From: an uncultured Gammaproteobacteria bacterium
GTDB lineage: Bacteria > Pseudomonadota > Gammaproteobacteria > PS1 > Pseudothioglobaceae
DNA length: 33,902 nt
Reading direction: 5' to 3'
Assembly: GCA_929200175.1 (NCBI GenBank)
Contig: CAKMYR010000003.1
Coordinates: 1 to 33,902 of the forward strand
Shown: positions 1 through 8,827 of the stretch, piece after piece
Layout of the letters: the number at the start of each line of letters is the position of its first letter
Position numbering within the stretch: the stretch's first letter is position 1
Notes under the pieces: generated by a model
Seen by the model: only the letters and a program-made list of their open reading frames with translations
What the model was told of the DNA's origin: nothing
Database searches by the model: none
Made by a program: the position numbers and the translations under genes

Positions 1-1010
1 TTAAAAATAACAAACATGTTATAACTGCAAATAAATTACTAATTTCTACTTATGGTAATGAATTGTTAAATCTTGCCAAAAAACATAATGTACATTTATT
101 GTTTGAAGCTGCTGTAGCAGGTGGTATTCCTGTTTTAAAATCTTTAGAACACGGACTAAGTGCAAATAAAATTGAGTTGATAACGGGGATTATTAACGGT
201 ACTACCAATTTTATTCTAACCGAAATGTATAATAAAAATAAGTCTTTTGATGATGCATTAAAAGAAGCTAAGTCTTTAGGTTATGCCGAAGCTGATCCAA
301 CTTTTGATATTGAAGGGATTGATTCTGCCCATAAATTAACTATTTTGACAGCTATTGCTTTTGGTTGTAGGTTACAACTTAATAAAGTTTTTACTAAGGG
401 TATTGATGAGATTAAAAAAGAAGATTTAGTTTATGCCGATGAGCTTGGATATGTTATTAAGCATTTAGCTACTGCTAAAAAAATAGCAAACAAAATTCAA
501 ATGAAAGTATATCCTACTCTAGTTCCTAAAGAATCATTACTAGCTAATGTAAAAGGGGTTATGAATGCAGTTTTAATCAAAGGTAATGCAGTTGGTGATA
601 CCTTATATTATGGACCAGGAGCAGGAGATCAAGCAACAGCAAGTGCAATAATAGCTGATTTAATTGATATTAAAAAAAATATATCTAACAACGACTCATT
701 GTTAGTAAATAATTCTTTAGCAACACCTGTTAACAATGATTTTGATGAAATAAAAAGTGAATTTTATATAAAATTATTAGTATCTGATAAACCAGAGATA
801 TTAGCTAAAATAAAAAGTATTTTTACTAAAAATAGTATTAAGATAGAAAAACTTACACAAAAACCAATTAATAAAGAAAATGACTTTCATATTATCATTA
901 TTACTAATACTGTAAAAATTAAAGATATTAATAAAGTGGTTAACGAAATAAAAGATACTAACTTAATTAAATCTAACATTGACGTAATGCATGTTGAAAC
1001 ATTAAATTAA
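1..1010 (+). CDS. hom: Homoserine dehydrogenase, 3' part (5' end outside window)
   Basis: NADP-dependent reduction of aspartate semialdehyde to homoserine, the branch point to threonine and methionine, in the cytosol. The reading frame is open from base 3 to the left edge, so the gene starts upstream of the window; 335 residues are visible. The first visible residues contain the family signature KHVITANK. They are followed by EAAVAGGIPVL, GIINGTTNFIL and the catalytic-domain stretch GYAEADPTFDIEGIDSAHK. From about base 750 onward the sequence reads as an ACT domain (EFYIKLLVSDKPEILAKI), which in this family usually carries feedback control by threonine. This is the monofunctional form of about 430 residues, not the aspartokinase fusion, as far as visible. 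thrC follows after 4 bases, so the two are probably co-transcribed. Confidence 0.95.
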   Translation, partial: KNNKHVITANKLLISTYGNELLNLAKKHNVHLLFEAAVAGGIPVLKSLEHGLSANKIELITGIINGTTNFILTEMYNKNKSFDDALKEAKSLGYAEADPTFDIEGIDSAHKLTILTAIAFGCRLQLNKVFTKGIDEIKKEDLVYADELGYVIKHLATAKKIANKIQMKVYPTLVPKESLLANVKGVMNAVLIKGNAVGDTLYYGPGAGDQATASAIIADLIDIKKNISNNDSLLVNNSLATPVNNDFDEIKSEFYIKLLVSDKPEILAKIKSIFTKNSIKIEKLTQKPINKENDFHIIIITNTVKIKDINKVVNEIKDTNLIKSNIDVMHVETLN

Positions 1011-1014
1011 ATAT

Positions 1015-2079
1015 ATGATGTATACAGGGCTAATTGAAAAATATCGCAATAAATTAGGAATATCTAAAGACACTAAAATAATCAGTTTAGGAGAAGGCAA
1101 TACTCCTTTAATTAAACTTAATAATTCTATTAAAGATATAAATAAAAAAATTGATGTTTATATCAAATACGAAGGGCTAAACCCTACTGGATCATTTAAA
1201 GATCGTGGAATGACTATGGCAGTAACAAAGGCTGTAGAAACTGGATCTAAAGCTATTATTTGTGCATCTACAGGCAATACTTCTGCTTCTGCTGCTGCTT
1301 ATGCTGCTAGAGCTGGGATTAAATGTTTTGTATTAATACCAGAAGGCAAGATTACAATAGGCAAAATGTCTCAAGCAATGATTCATGGAGCAACTATTAT
1401 GCAAATTAATGGTAATTTTGATGATGGAATGAGAATGGTTAAAGAAGTTGCAGAAAAAGCAAAAGTATCAATAGTAAATTCAATTAACCCGTATAGATTA
1501 CAAGGACAAAAAACTGCCGCTTTTGAAATTATTGAAGAATTAGGATGCTCTCCTGACTACCATGCTTTGCCAGTTGGTAATGCTGGTAATATTTCAGCTT
1601 ACTGGATGGGTTATAGTGAATATTATAAAGATAATAAAACTGATAAAAAACCTAAAATGTTAGGATATCAAGCCTCTGGAAGTGCTCCTTTTGTAAGTGG
1701 CGAAATAATTAAAAACCCTGAAACCATTGCAACCGCAATTAGAATAGGCAATCCTCAAAGCTGGGATTTAGCACAAAAAACCAAAAAACAATCAAATGGA
1801 TGGTTTGATTCATTTTCTGACCAAGAAATTATAAATATCCAAAAAGTATTAGCTAAAGAAGAAGGTATTTTTTGCGAACCGTCTTCTGCAATTTCATTAG
1901 CAGGAGTAATAAAAGATATCCAAAATAATAAAATTGCCGACAATTCAAAAGTAGTATGTACCTTAACCGGTCATGGGCTAAAAGACCCCGATACTGTAAT
2001 TAAATATCATAATAAAAATATGATTAAGGTTAATCCTATCGCGCAAGAAGTAAAACAAGCAATTTTAAATAATATGTAA
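1015..2079 (+). CDS. thrC: Threonine synthase
   Basis: PLP enzyme converting O-phosphohomoserine to threonine, the last step after hom. The motif NPTGSFKDRGM places the PLP lysine at residue 62; the phosphate-binding ASTGNTSASAAAYAARAG loop and LGEGNTPL near the N terminus are also typical. At 354 residues it is the short, Bacillus/Aquifex-like class and not the roughly 430-residue E. coli class. Two consecutive ATG codons (1015 and 1018) could start it; I see no Shine-Dalgarno sequence to choose between them. It lies 4 bases after hom and 2 bases before cysM, so hom-thrC-cysM looks like one transcript. Confidence 0.95.
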   Translation: MMYTGLIEKYRNKLGISKDTKIISLGEGNTPLIKLNNSIKDINKKIDVYIKYEGLNPTGSFKDRGMTMAVTKAVETGSKAIICASTGNTSASAAAYAARAGIKCFVLIPEGKITIGKMSQAMIHGATIMQINGNFDDGMRMVKEVAEKAKVSIVNSINPYRLQGQKTAAFEIIEELGCSPDYHALPVGNAGNISAYWMGYSEYYKDNKTDKKPKMLGYQASGSAPFVSGEIIKNPETIATAIRIGNPQSWDLAQKTKKQSNGWFDSFSDQEIINIQKVLAKEEGIFCEPSSAISLAGVIKDIQNNKIADNSKVVCTLTGHGLKDPDTVIKYHNKNMIKVNPIAQEVKQAILNNM

Positions 2080-2081
2080 AA

Positions 2082-2975
2082 ATGGATTATAAAACTATTG
2101 TAGATACTATAGGCAACACACCATTAATAAAACTACAAAAACTTAATCCTAACCCCTCTAATACAATCTTATTAAAGCTAGAAAAAAATAATCCAACTGG
2201 CTCGGTTAAAGATAGAGCTGCGTTTAATATGATTGATCAAGCTGAAAAACTAGGGAAAATATCTAAAGGAGATACATTAATCGAGGCAACAAGTGGAAAT
2301 ACTGGAATTGCTCTAGCAATGATAGCAGCAATAAAAAACTACAAAATGATACTAATAATGCCAAGCGATTTATCACAAGAAAGAAGAGATGCAATGACTG
2401 CTTATGGCGCTGAATTAATATTAGTTTCAGAAAATGAAGGAATGGAAGGCGCTAGAGATTTAGCAAATAAAATGGAAAAAGAGCATAAAGGAAAACAGCT
2501 TAATCAATTTGCAAATAAATATAATCCAAAGATGCACTTTAACACAACAGCCGAAGAAATTTGGCGAGATACAAATGGAAAAATTACCCATTTTGTTTCA
2601 GCAATGGGTACAACTGGAACAATTATGGGAGTATCTACTAACCTTAAAGCAAAAAATAAAGATATTAAAATTATTGGAGTACAACCAGAAGAAAATTCTC
2701 AAATAGCTGGGATTCGTCGTTGGCCAAAACAATATTTACCAAAGATTTTTGATGCATCTAAAGTAGATTTAATAATAGATGTATCTCAATCTAATGCTGA
2801 AAAAACAACTCGTAAACTAGCAGCTAAAGAAGGTATTTTTGCTGGAGTATCAACTGGTGGTGCTGTATATACAACAATTGAATTATCTAAAAAAGTTAAC
2901 AATTCAACTATCGTTACTATAGCTTGTGATGTAGGCGATAAATACTTATCTACTGGGTTATTTAATAATACTTAA
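2082..2975 (+). CDS. cysM: Cysteine synthase B
   Basis: PLP-dependent O-acetylserine sulfhydrylase, making cysteine from O-acetylserine and sulfide or thiosulfate. The sequence aligns by eye along its length with E. coli CysM (297 versus about 303 residues). Shared features are IGNTPLIKLQ at the N terminus, NPTGSVKDRAA with the PLP lysine at residue 43, TSGNTGIALAMIAA at 70-83, and GIRRWPKQYLP with the C-terminal GDKYLSTGLF, which favour CysM over CysK. The start ATG is 2 bases after the thrC stop, with no evident Shine-Dalgarno, so translation is probably coupled. A thiosulfate-capable isozyme would suit a sulfur oxidiser, but that is inference. Confidence 0.93.
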   Translation: MDYKTIVDTIGNTPLIKLQKLNPNPSNTILLKLEKNNPTGSVKDRAAFNMIDQAEKLGKISKGDTLIEATSGNTGIALAMIAAIKNYKMILIMPSDLSQERRDAMTAYGAELILVSENEGMEGARDLANKMEKEHKGKQLNQFANKYNPKMHFNTTAEEIWRDTNGKITHFVSAMGTTGTIMGVSTNLKAKNKDIKIIGVQPEENSQIAGIRRWPKQYLPKIFDASKVDLIIDVSQSNAEKTTRKLAAKEGIFAGVSTGGAVYTTIELSKKVNNSTIVTIACDVGDKYLSTGLFNNT

Positions 2976-2983
2976 CTAGGATG

Positions 2984-3004
2984 TTTTAGTTGAAGATACT
3001 AAAA
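2984..3004. terminator. AT-rich hairpin between convergent cysM and ubiA
   Basis: TTTTAGT (2984-2990) and ACTAAAA (2998-3004) form a perfect 7-base-pair stem with a 7-base loop in the 33-base gap between two convergent genes. It could act as a weak bidirectional terminator, but it has little GC and only a short T run on either side. Confidence 0.3.
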
Positions 3005-3008
3005 TTTA

Positions 3009-3848
3009 CTAACTAATTGATAATGTTATTCCAATAAAAATTAACATACCTATATAATTATTATTTAAAAAAGCCTTAAGGCATTTTTCTTTTTTTCTAT
3101 CTTTAATTAAATATTGATGATAAATCATCAAAAATCCACTTAAAATTAAAGCAATATTGTAATAAATAGTTAAGTCAAAAACTATATAGATTTTTATTAA
3201 AACCAATAAAAGCAATATTTGTAAAATTGCTATTATTAGTTTGTCAAATTTTTTAAAAAGAACTGCTGTTGATTTGATTCCAATTTGTAAATCTTCTTCT
3301 CTATCTGCTATAGCATAAATAGTATCATAGATAACTGTCCAAATAACAGCAGCTGTAAATAACCACCAAGCAGATGAAGAGATATAATTATTAGTAGCAG
3401 CAAAGGCCATTGGGACACTCATAGCGAAAGCCAAACCAAGTATAAACTGAGGAAAATGAGTATAATTTTTAGTAAAAGGATAAATTATTGCTAATAATAC
3501 CGCTAACAAAGCTATTTTAATTGTTAAAAAATTAGTCATTAAAACTAACTGAAATGCCACTAATATCAATACTAAAAATAACCATAATGCAGATTTTGCA
3601 CTTAATTCTCCAGAAGTAATTGGTCTATTTTTAGTACGCTCAACAAACTTATCAATTTTTCTATCTGCATAATCATTAATCACGCATCCAGCAGCACGCA
3701 TAACAATAACTCCTAATGTAAATATTATTAATAAATCAATTTGTGGTATTCCTTTTTCTGCTAAAAATAAAGCCCATAAAGTCGGCCATAATAATAAATA
3801 TATCCCAATAGGCTTATCAAAACGCATAAGGCGAAGATAGGCATTCAT
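3009..3848 (-). CDS. ubiA: 4-hydroxybenzoate polyprenyltransferase
   Basis: Integral membrane prenyltransferase that attaches the polyprenyl tail to 4-hydroxybenzoate in ubiquinone synthesis. The two Asp-rich Mg-prenyl-diphosphate sites are present: NDYADRKID at residues 58-66 and YDTIYAIADREED at 174-186. Many hydrophobic segments surround them (roughly 6-30, 38-56, 88-125, 133-150, 160-178, 205-245 and the C-terminal end). The N-terminal RFDKPIGIYLLLWPTLWAL is also typical. At 279 residues it is slightly shorter than the E. coli protein (290). The start overlaps the rluC stop as ATGA, so it is the last gene of a tatD-rluC-ubiA run and likely translationally coupled. No chorismate lyase gene (ubiC) is seen beside it. 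Confidence 0.95.
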   Translation of the reverse strand: MNAYLRLMRFDKPIGIYLLLWPTLWALFLAEKGIPQIDLLIIFTLGVIVMRAAGCVINDYADRKIDKFVERTKNRPITSGELSAKSALWLFLVLILVAFQLVLMTNFLTIKIALLAVLLAIIYPFTKNYTHFPQFILGLAFAMSVPMAFAATNNYISSSAWWLFTAAVIWTVIYDTIYAIADREEDLQIGIKSTAVLFKKFDKLIIAILQILLLLVLIKIYIVFDLTIYYNIALILSGFLMIYHQYLIKDRKKEKCLKAFLNNNYIGMLIFIGITLSIS

Positions 3849-4750
3849 AATTGTTTCAAGAAAAATTCTAATTCAGATGGTAGTGGTGCATTTATTTTTT
3901 GTAAATTTCCACTAGTAGGATTTATAAAAGCTAATTTATGGGCATGTAGAAATAATCTTTTAAGCCCCTTAGATTTAACTTTTTTATTAAATTCGCTATC
4001 TCCATACTTATCATCTCCTGCCAAGCAGTGCTTTACATATCTAGCATGTGCTCGTATTTGATGAGTGCGACCAGTTTCTATCAAAACTTCAACTAAAGAG
4101 GCTTCTATCTCTTTATTGAAATTTTTTAAAGGATGAAAATGACTAATTGCATTTTTACCTTGTGAACTTACTCTTGTATAGCTTAAATCTTGACAAAGCG
4201 GCACATTGACAGTATGAATCTTCTTTGCCCATACTTTATCAACAAGAGCCATATAGCTTTTTTTAATTGTGTTATTTTTAAATTGCTTATGTAAATTTTT
4301 TAAAACACTTTGTTTTTTAGCAATTAACAATACTCCAGAAGTATCTCTATCAATCCTATGGACCAGCTCTATTGATTTATAAGATTCTCTAAGTGTTTCT
4401 ATTACCCCAACTTTTATCCCGCTACCGCTATGTACAGCAATACCACTTGGTTTATTAATAATAATAATCCCATTATCTTCATACAAAATAGAATCAAATA
4501 ATATTTTTTTTAAACTTTCTGATACATATAATTGTTTTTTCTCTGAAATGATAATTGGCGGAATACGAACAGTATCATTAATTTGTAGCTTATAATTAAC
4601 TTTCTTTCGGCCTTTATTAACACGCACTTGACCTTTTCTAATAATTTTATATATATGTGATTTAGGTACGCCTTTTAAATTTTTAAATAGATAATTATCT
4701 AATCTTTGATCGTTAGCAGATTCATCAATTGAATGTATTTTTACATTCAT
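3845..4750 (-). CDS. rluC: 23S rRNA pseudouridine synthase, RluC-like
   Basis: RluA-family enzyme that isomerises uridine to pseudouridine in RNA; RluC modifies positions 955, 2504 and 2580 of 23S rRNA in E. coli. An S4 RNA-binding domain spans about residues 14-75 (QRLDNYLFKNLKGVPKSHI, then RKGQVRVN). The catalytic motif is HRIDRDTSG with the nucleophile Asp134, followed by LVEVLIETGRTHQIRAH and HLAGDDKYGD-like sequence (CLAGDDKYGD here). An S4 domain plus 301 residues fits RluC better than RluA; RluD cannot be fully excluded by eye. Starts and stops overlap by 4 bases with tatD upstream and ubiA downstream. Confidence 0.88.
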   Translation of the reverse strand: MNVKIHSIDESANDQRLDNYLFKNLKGVPKSHIYKIIRKGQVRVNKGRKKVNYKLQINDTVRIPPIIISEKKQLYVSESLKKILFDSILYEDNGIIIINKPSGIAVHSGSGIKVGVIETLRESYKSIELVHRIDRDTSGVLLIAKKQSVLKNLHKQFKNNTIKKSYMALVDKVWAKKIHTVNVPLCQDLSYTRVSSQGKNAISHFHPLKNFNKEIEASLVEVLIETGRTHQIRAHARYVKHCLAGDDKYGDSEFNKKVKSKGLKRLFLHAHKLAFINPTSGNLQKINAPLPSELEFFLKQL

Positions 4751-5517
4751 AATGAAAATAACTTTTTGAAATTATTAGTAGTTGTGTTTGCTATGCTTTG
4801 AATACTAGTTTCTCTTATTTCTGCTAATTTTTCTACAACATAATAGCTATATGCAGGAGAATTAGCTTTCCCACGATAAGGTGTTGGAGTTAAATAAGGG
4901 GCGTCGGTTTCTACTAACAATCTATCTTCTGGGATTTTTTTTGCAACTTCACGCAAGCTTTGAGCGCTTTTAAAGGTGATAACTCCAGAAAAAGAGATAT
5001 AAAACCCTAAATCAAGTGCTGCTTCTGCAGTTTCTAAGTCTTCAGAAAAGCAGTGCATAACTGCCTTTTCGGCTTTCTCATCAATAAGCATTTTTATAAC
5101 ATCTTCTTTGGCATTACGCATGTGAATAATCATAGGCTTGCCAGTATTATTAGATGCTTTAATATGTCTTACAAATCTTTCCTTTTGCCAACTTGCAGTT
5201 TTTTTATCAACATGAAAATAATCTAATCCTGTTTCTCCAATAGCTATAATTTTTTTATGATTAGCTAGTTTAATTAATTCTTCTACAGTAGGGTCTTTAC
5301 AATTTTGTTCAGTAGGATGAACTCCAACAGATGTATAAATCTGAGGATATTTATCAGCCAAACTAAGACACTTACTAAAATCTTCTAAATTAATACAAAC
5401 ACATAAAAATTCAGTAACTGATAAAGTCTTGGCGTGAGCTAACATAGTATCCACACTGCCACCAAAAGCAGATAAATCAACTTTATCAATATGGCAATGG
5501 GAGTCAATTATTTGCAT
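4747..5517 (-). CDS. tatD: TatD-family metal-dependent hydrolase (YcfH type)
   Basis: TIM-barrel metallohydrolase of the TatD/YcfH family; members act as Mg-dependent DNases or D-aminoacyl-tRNA-related hydrolases, and the substrate of this one is not fixed by sequence. The metal ligands are visible: H7 and H9 in IDSHCHID, E95 in AIGETGLDYF, H132 in IIHMRNA, H155 in VMHCFSED and D205 in VETDAPYLTP. The length of 256 residues matches YcfH (about 265). It is the first gene of a run with rluC and ubiA (ATGA overlap with rluC). In E. coli ycfH lies with tmk and holB; neither is here. I use the family symbol only; YcfH is the closer subgroup. Confidence 0.85.
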   Translation of the reverse strand: MQIIDSHCHIDKVDLSAFGGSVDTMLAHAKTLSVTEFLCVCINLEDFSKCLSLADKYPQIYTSVGVHPTEQNCKDPTVEELIKLANHKKIIAIGETGLDYFHVDKKTASWQKERFVRHIKASNNTGKPMIIHMRNAKEDVIKMLIDEKAEKAVMHCFSEDLETAEAALDLGFYISFSGVITFKSAQSLREVAKKIPEDRLLVETDAPYLTPTPYRGKANSPAYSYYVVEKLAEIRETSIQSIANTTTNNFKKLFSL

Positions 5518-5529
5518 TAAAAATTAAAA

Positions 5530-5565
5530 TTTATCTAACAATTATTTATTAAGCATATAGATAAA
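5530..5565 (-). terminator. Inverted repeat with downstream T-rich run, AsmA-like gene/tatD gap
   Basis: TTTATCTA (5530-5537) and TAGATAAA (5558-5565) are perfect 8-base inverted arms around a 20-base loop. Reading leftward, the hairpin follows the stop of the AsmA-like gene by 4 bases and is followed by TTTTAATTTTTAA, which resembles an intrinsic terminator. The stem has one GC pair per arm, so it is weak. If real, it separates the mnmG block from tatD-rluC-ubiA. Confidence 0.4.
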
Positions 5566-5569
5566 ACTA

Positions 5570-6322
5570 CTAAATTCCTAATTTTTCTAGTAAATTTTTG
5601 CCTTTTTCTTTTATCTTATCTACATCAATTTCTTGCTTAACTTTATCAACATCAATACTTTTTTTTATTTTATTAATAGATTCTTTGATTTTATTTTTTC
5701 CTTTTAAAGCAGTACTTTTATTTAGTGCTGTTTTTATATTACTAAATAACGTCTTAACTATTTCATAGCCAATTTCACTTGACTTAATTCCATCATCTCC
5801 ACCAAAATCAGTAAGGCTGATATCTGGCACTTTAATCGTAGTTTTTAATAATTTAGTGTCAATTTTTAACTTAATATTATTAATAACAAATTTCTTAATT
5901 TTTATATTTTTTTCTCTACTTTTAGTTTCTTCATTTGATTCTTTTTCTGTTTCTATATTATCAATCAAATTATTCAAATTAAATCCACTACTTCCTTGCT
6001 CTAAAATAAATTTAATATCTTCGAATCTAACTTCATTTATAACAATGATGTCACTTTTAATATCTCCAAGTTCTAAATAAAAATTATCTAATGTAAAGGC
6101 ATTTTCATTATTAAAATTAGGTGGATTTTTTACTGTAATAGACTTAATGCTAGCATTTTTACCTAAAAAATTAGCACTAAAGTCATCAACTGTAACTTTA
6201 GTATCTAGTAATTCAGAAGCTTGACTTTCAATATATTTTTTTGCCAATATATCAGTTGCAAAAATAATAGTTAAAAATATAGCTATTATTAACCCTAATA
6301 ATGAATAAATTATTTTTTTCAT
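5570..6322 (-). CDS. Membrane-anchored AsmA/DUF748-like protein, function unknown
   Basis: Not assignable to a named gene. Residues 4-24 form one hydrophobic signal anchor (IIYSLLGLIIAIFLTIIFAT), so the rest should lie in the periplasm. Residues 25-110 look like the N-terminal part of AsmA/DUF748 proteins: a helix (KKYIESQASELLD), then beta-rich KVTVDDFSANFLGKNASIKSITVKN with short repeated strands. Residues 121-140 are a charged acidic linker, and 141-175 are again beta-rich. The last 50 residues are strongly lysine-rich and helical, and hold a tandem nine-residue repeat at 222-230 and 231-239 built on IDVDK(V/I)K. At 250 residues it is much shorter than AsmA or TamB. The start is 2 bases after the rsmG stop, so it probably belongs to the mnmG-rsmG transcript. 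A role in envelope lipid transfer is only a guess from the family. Confidence 0.6.
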   Translation of the reverse strand: MKKIIYSLLGLIIAIFLTIIFATDILAKKYIESQASELLDTKVTVDDFSANFLGKNASIKSITVKNPPNFNNENAFTLDNFYLELGDIKSDIIVINEVRFEDIKFILEQGSSGFNLNNLIDNIETEKESNEETKSREKNIKIKKFVINNIKLKIDTKLLKTTIKVPDISLTDFGGDDGIKSSEIGYEIVKTLFSNIKTALNKSTALKGKNKIKESINKIKKSIDVDKVKQEIDVDKIKEKGKNLLEKLGI

Positions 6323-6324
6323 AG

Positions 6325-6933
6325 TTATTTGTTTATTTCTAACAAGAATCTACTGTATAAATTATCAAATGTAAAAAGTTTATGTATTTTTGTTTGATCG
6401 GGCATTGATTCTTTTTTAAAATTATCTCCTTTCATTAATAAGTATTTACCATTATCACATAATAAATGATTGGTAAGTTTTAATGTATCTTCAACAGAAG
6501 CAAAAGCTCTTGACAAAACTTGCCCAAAACAAAAGTCTGGGTAATAATTTTCTACTCTATTATTGACAATATTGACATTATACAAGTTTAAATGCGCTTT
6601 GACAAAAATCATAAAATTACACTTCTTAGCAGAACTATCAATTGCAGTAATAGCTAAATCTGGTTTAATAATAGCAATAATAAAACTTGGCAATCCTGCT
6701 CCACTACCAACATCTATAAGTTTTTTATCATTAATATAATTGATAATTGATATACTGTCTAGTAAATGTTTTTTTGCAATTAAATCAGGCTCTGTAATAG
6801 CCGTTAAATTATATGTATTATTCCATTTAATTAATAGTTGCAAATAATTTAATAATTTTTTTATTTGTTCTGAATTTAATTCAATATTAATTTGTTTTGA
6901 ACCAGACCATAATATTTGCTCAACACTATCCAT
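6325..6933 (-). CDS. rsmG: 16S rRNA (guanine527-N7)-methyltransferase
   Basis: SAM-dependent methyltransferase that makes m7G527 in the 530 loop of 16S rRNA; formerly gidB. The SAM-binding motif LIDVGSGAGLPS is at residues 72-83. The N-terminal helical part (LLNYLQLLIKWNNTYNLTAI) and KKHLLDSISI are typical, as are VLSRAFASVEDTL and LLMKGDNFKKE further on. The length is 202 residues versus 207 in E. coli. It follows mnmG by 15 bases, which is the ancestral gidA-gidB order, but the usual parA-parB neighbours are absent and an AsmA-like gene follows instead. Confidence 0.95.
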   Translation of the reverse strand: MDSVEQILWSGSKQINIELNSEQIKKLLNYLQLLIKWNNTYNLTAITEPDLIAKKHLLDSISIINYINDKKLIDVGSGAGLPSFIIAIIKPDLAITAIDSSAKKCNFMIFVKAHLNLYNVNIVNNRVENYYPDFCFGQVLSRAFASVEDTLKLTNHLLCDNGKYLLMKGDNFKKESMPDQTKIHKLFTFDNLYSRFLLEINK

Positions 6934-6948
6934 TATATGGCTCTAAAA

Positions 6949-8796
6949 CTATTTGATGTATATTAACAAAATTGAAATTGCAGCAGGAGTTATACCTTCA
7001 ATTCTACTGGCTTGACCTATAGTTGTTGGCTTGTACTTTTTAAGTTTTTGTTTAGCTTCATTAGATAATGATTTAATCAAATCATAATTTATATTTTTCG
7101 GCAATAATGTTTGTTCATTTTTACGATATTTTTTAATTTCATCTAATTGACGCTTAATATAACCTTCGTACTTAATTTGAGTCTCTACAGAATCAATAAT
7201 AGTTTTATTATTCAAAAAAGGCTTAGCAGATTCTATCTTACTTAAAATCTGATAATTAATTTCTGGTCTTTTTAAAAGCTCAAACAAGCAATATTCATGT
7301 TCTAATTTTTGCCCTAATACCTCCATAGCTTGATTGTCATAAGGTTGTATCCATACATTTTTCAATCTTTTTTTCTCATTTTCAATCTTAATATATTTAT
7401 CTTTAAATGTACGCCAGCGTAAATCATCAATTAAGCCTAATTCTTTAGCTTTTGGAGTTAGTCTTTCATCTGCATTATCTTCTCTTAATAATAAACGATA
7501 TTCTGCTCTGGAAGTAAACATACGATAAGGCTCATTTACTCCTTTAGTGATTAAATCATCAATCATAACTCCTATGTATGATTCATCTCTTTTTAGTAGT
7601 AAAGATTCTTTATCTTGAATACTACAAGCAGCATTAATGCCAGCCACTAATCCTTGTGCTCCTGCTTCTTCATATCCAGTAGTGCCATTAATTTGCCCAG
7701 CAAAATATAAATTAGCTATTTTTTTAACTTCTAATGTTTGCTTTAATTCTCTAGGATCAAAAAAATCATATTCGATAACATATCCAGGCCGCATTATTTT
7801 CGCTTTTTCAAAACCTTTAATTGAACGAATAAGCTCAACTTGTAAGTCATAAGGTAATGAAGTAGATAGACCATTTGGATAAACTTCATTAGTATTTAAT
7901 CCTTCTGGCTCAACAAAAATTTGATGTGAATCACGATGAGAAAACTTCATTACTTTATCTTCAATTGAGGGACAATATCTTGGTCCAATACTTTTAACAT
8001 CACCTCTATATAAAGGAGAATGCTCTAAATTAGATAATATTAAATCATGGGTTTTTTGATTAGTATGGGTAATATGACAATTAACTTGTTGAGGATGTTG
8101 ATTTGCATTACCTATAAATGAAAAGGCAGGAAATACAGTATCGCCTGGTTGTTTTTGCAAACTAGAATAATCTATGGTTTTGCCATCAAGTCTGGGAGGA
8201 GTGCCAGTTTTTAATCTTCCAACATTTAAATCATATTCGCGTAATTTTTTACTCAAAGTATTTGCGGCAATATCTCCTGCTCTTCCTCCTTGATGTTTTA
8301 AGCTACCAATATGAATAATTCCACCTAAAAATGTTCCAGATGTCAGAATAACTTTATCAGCATTAAATTTAATCCCAATATTAGTAATAACTCCTTTTAC
8401 TTGATTATTTTTAATAATTAAATCATCAACTGATTGCTGAAATATTGATAGATTTTCTTGGCTTTCAAGAACATAACGAATATTAATCTTATATAACATT
8501 CTATCAATTTGAGCTCTTGTTGCTTGTACTGCAGAGCCTTTCGATGCATTAAGTATACGAAATTGAATACCTGCTTTATCAGCACCGTAAGCCATTATCC
8601 CGCCCATTGCGTCAATCTCTTTTACTAAATGCCCCTTGCCAATTCCTCCTATTGCTGGATTACAGCTCATTTGTCCTAAAGTTTCAATATTATGGGTAAT
8701 CAATAAAGTATCAACCCCCATCCTAGCAGATGCTAATGCCGCTTCAGTTCCTGCATGTCCACCACCTATTACGATTATCGGATAATAATTATTCAT
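6949..8796 (-). CDS. mnmG: tRNA uridine-34 5-carboxymethylaminomethyl modification enzyme, FAD subunit
   Basis: With MnmE it installs the cmnm5 group on U34 of tRNAs that read split codon boxes; formerly gidA. The FAD-binding Rossmann motif VIGGGHAGTEAALASARMG is at residues 9-27. CNPAIGGIGKGHLVKEIDAMGG, PRYCPSIEDKV and the FADH-interacting YFAGQINGTTGYEEAAAQG-like stretch (here EEAGAQG) follow. The C-terminal helical domain ends with KPTTIGQASRIEGITPAAIS, the MnmE-binding region. It has 615 residues, a little short of the E. coli 629. There is no clear Shine-Dalgarno before the ATG. A 32-codon ORF ends 31 bases upstream on the same strand. mnmG/rsmG often flank a replication origin, but I see no DnaA-box cluster here. 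Confidence 0.97.
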   Translation of the reverse strand: MNNYYPIIVIGGGHAGTEAALASARMGVDTLLITHNIETLGQMSCNPAIGGIGKGHLVKEIDAMGGIMAYGADKAGIQFRILNASKGSAVQATRAQIDRMLYKINIRYVLESQENLSIFQQSVDDLIIKNNQVKGVITNIGIKFNADKVILTSGTFLGGIIHIGSLKHQGGRAGDIAANTLSKKLREYDLNVGRLKTGTPPRLDGKTIDYSSLQKQPGDTVFPAFSFIGNANQHPQQVNCHITHTNQKTHDLILSNLEHSPLYRGDVKSIGPRYCPSIEDKVMKFSHRDSHQIFVEPEGLNTNEVYPNGLSTSLPYDLQVELIRSIKGFEKAKIMRPGYVIEYDFFDPRELKQTLEVKKIANLYFAGQINGTTGYEEAGAQGLVAGINAACSIQDKESLLLKRDESYIGVMIDDLITKGVNEPYRMFTSRAEYRLLLREDNADERLTPKAKELGLIDDLRWRTFKDKYIKIENEKKRLKNVWIQPYDNQAMEVLGQKLEHEYCLFELLKRPEINYQILSKIESAKPFLNNKTIIDSVETQIKYEGYIKRQLDEIKKYRKNEQTLLPKNINYDLIKSLSNEAKQKLKKYKPTTIGQASRIEGITPAAISILLIYIK

Positions 8797-8827
8797 TTGT
8801 TTTTTGCACTATTACTATAGTTTGGTA

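Noticed and set aside
63..1010. TTG at 63 as the start of hom
   Set aside because: The frame stays open to base 3 and the upstream codons spell the conserved KHVITANK motif, so the gene continues off the left edge.
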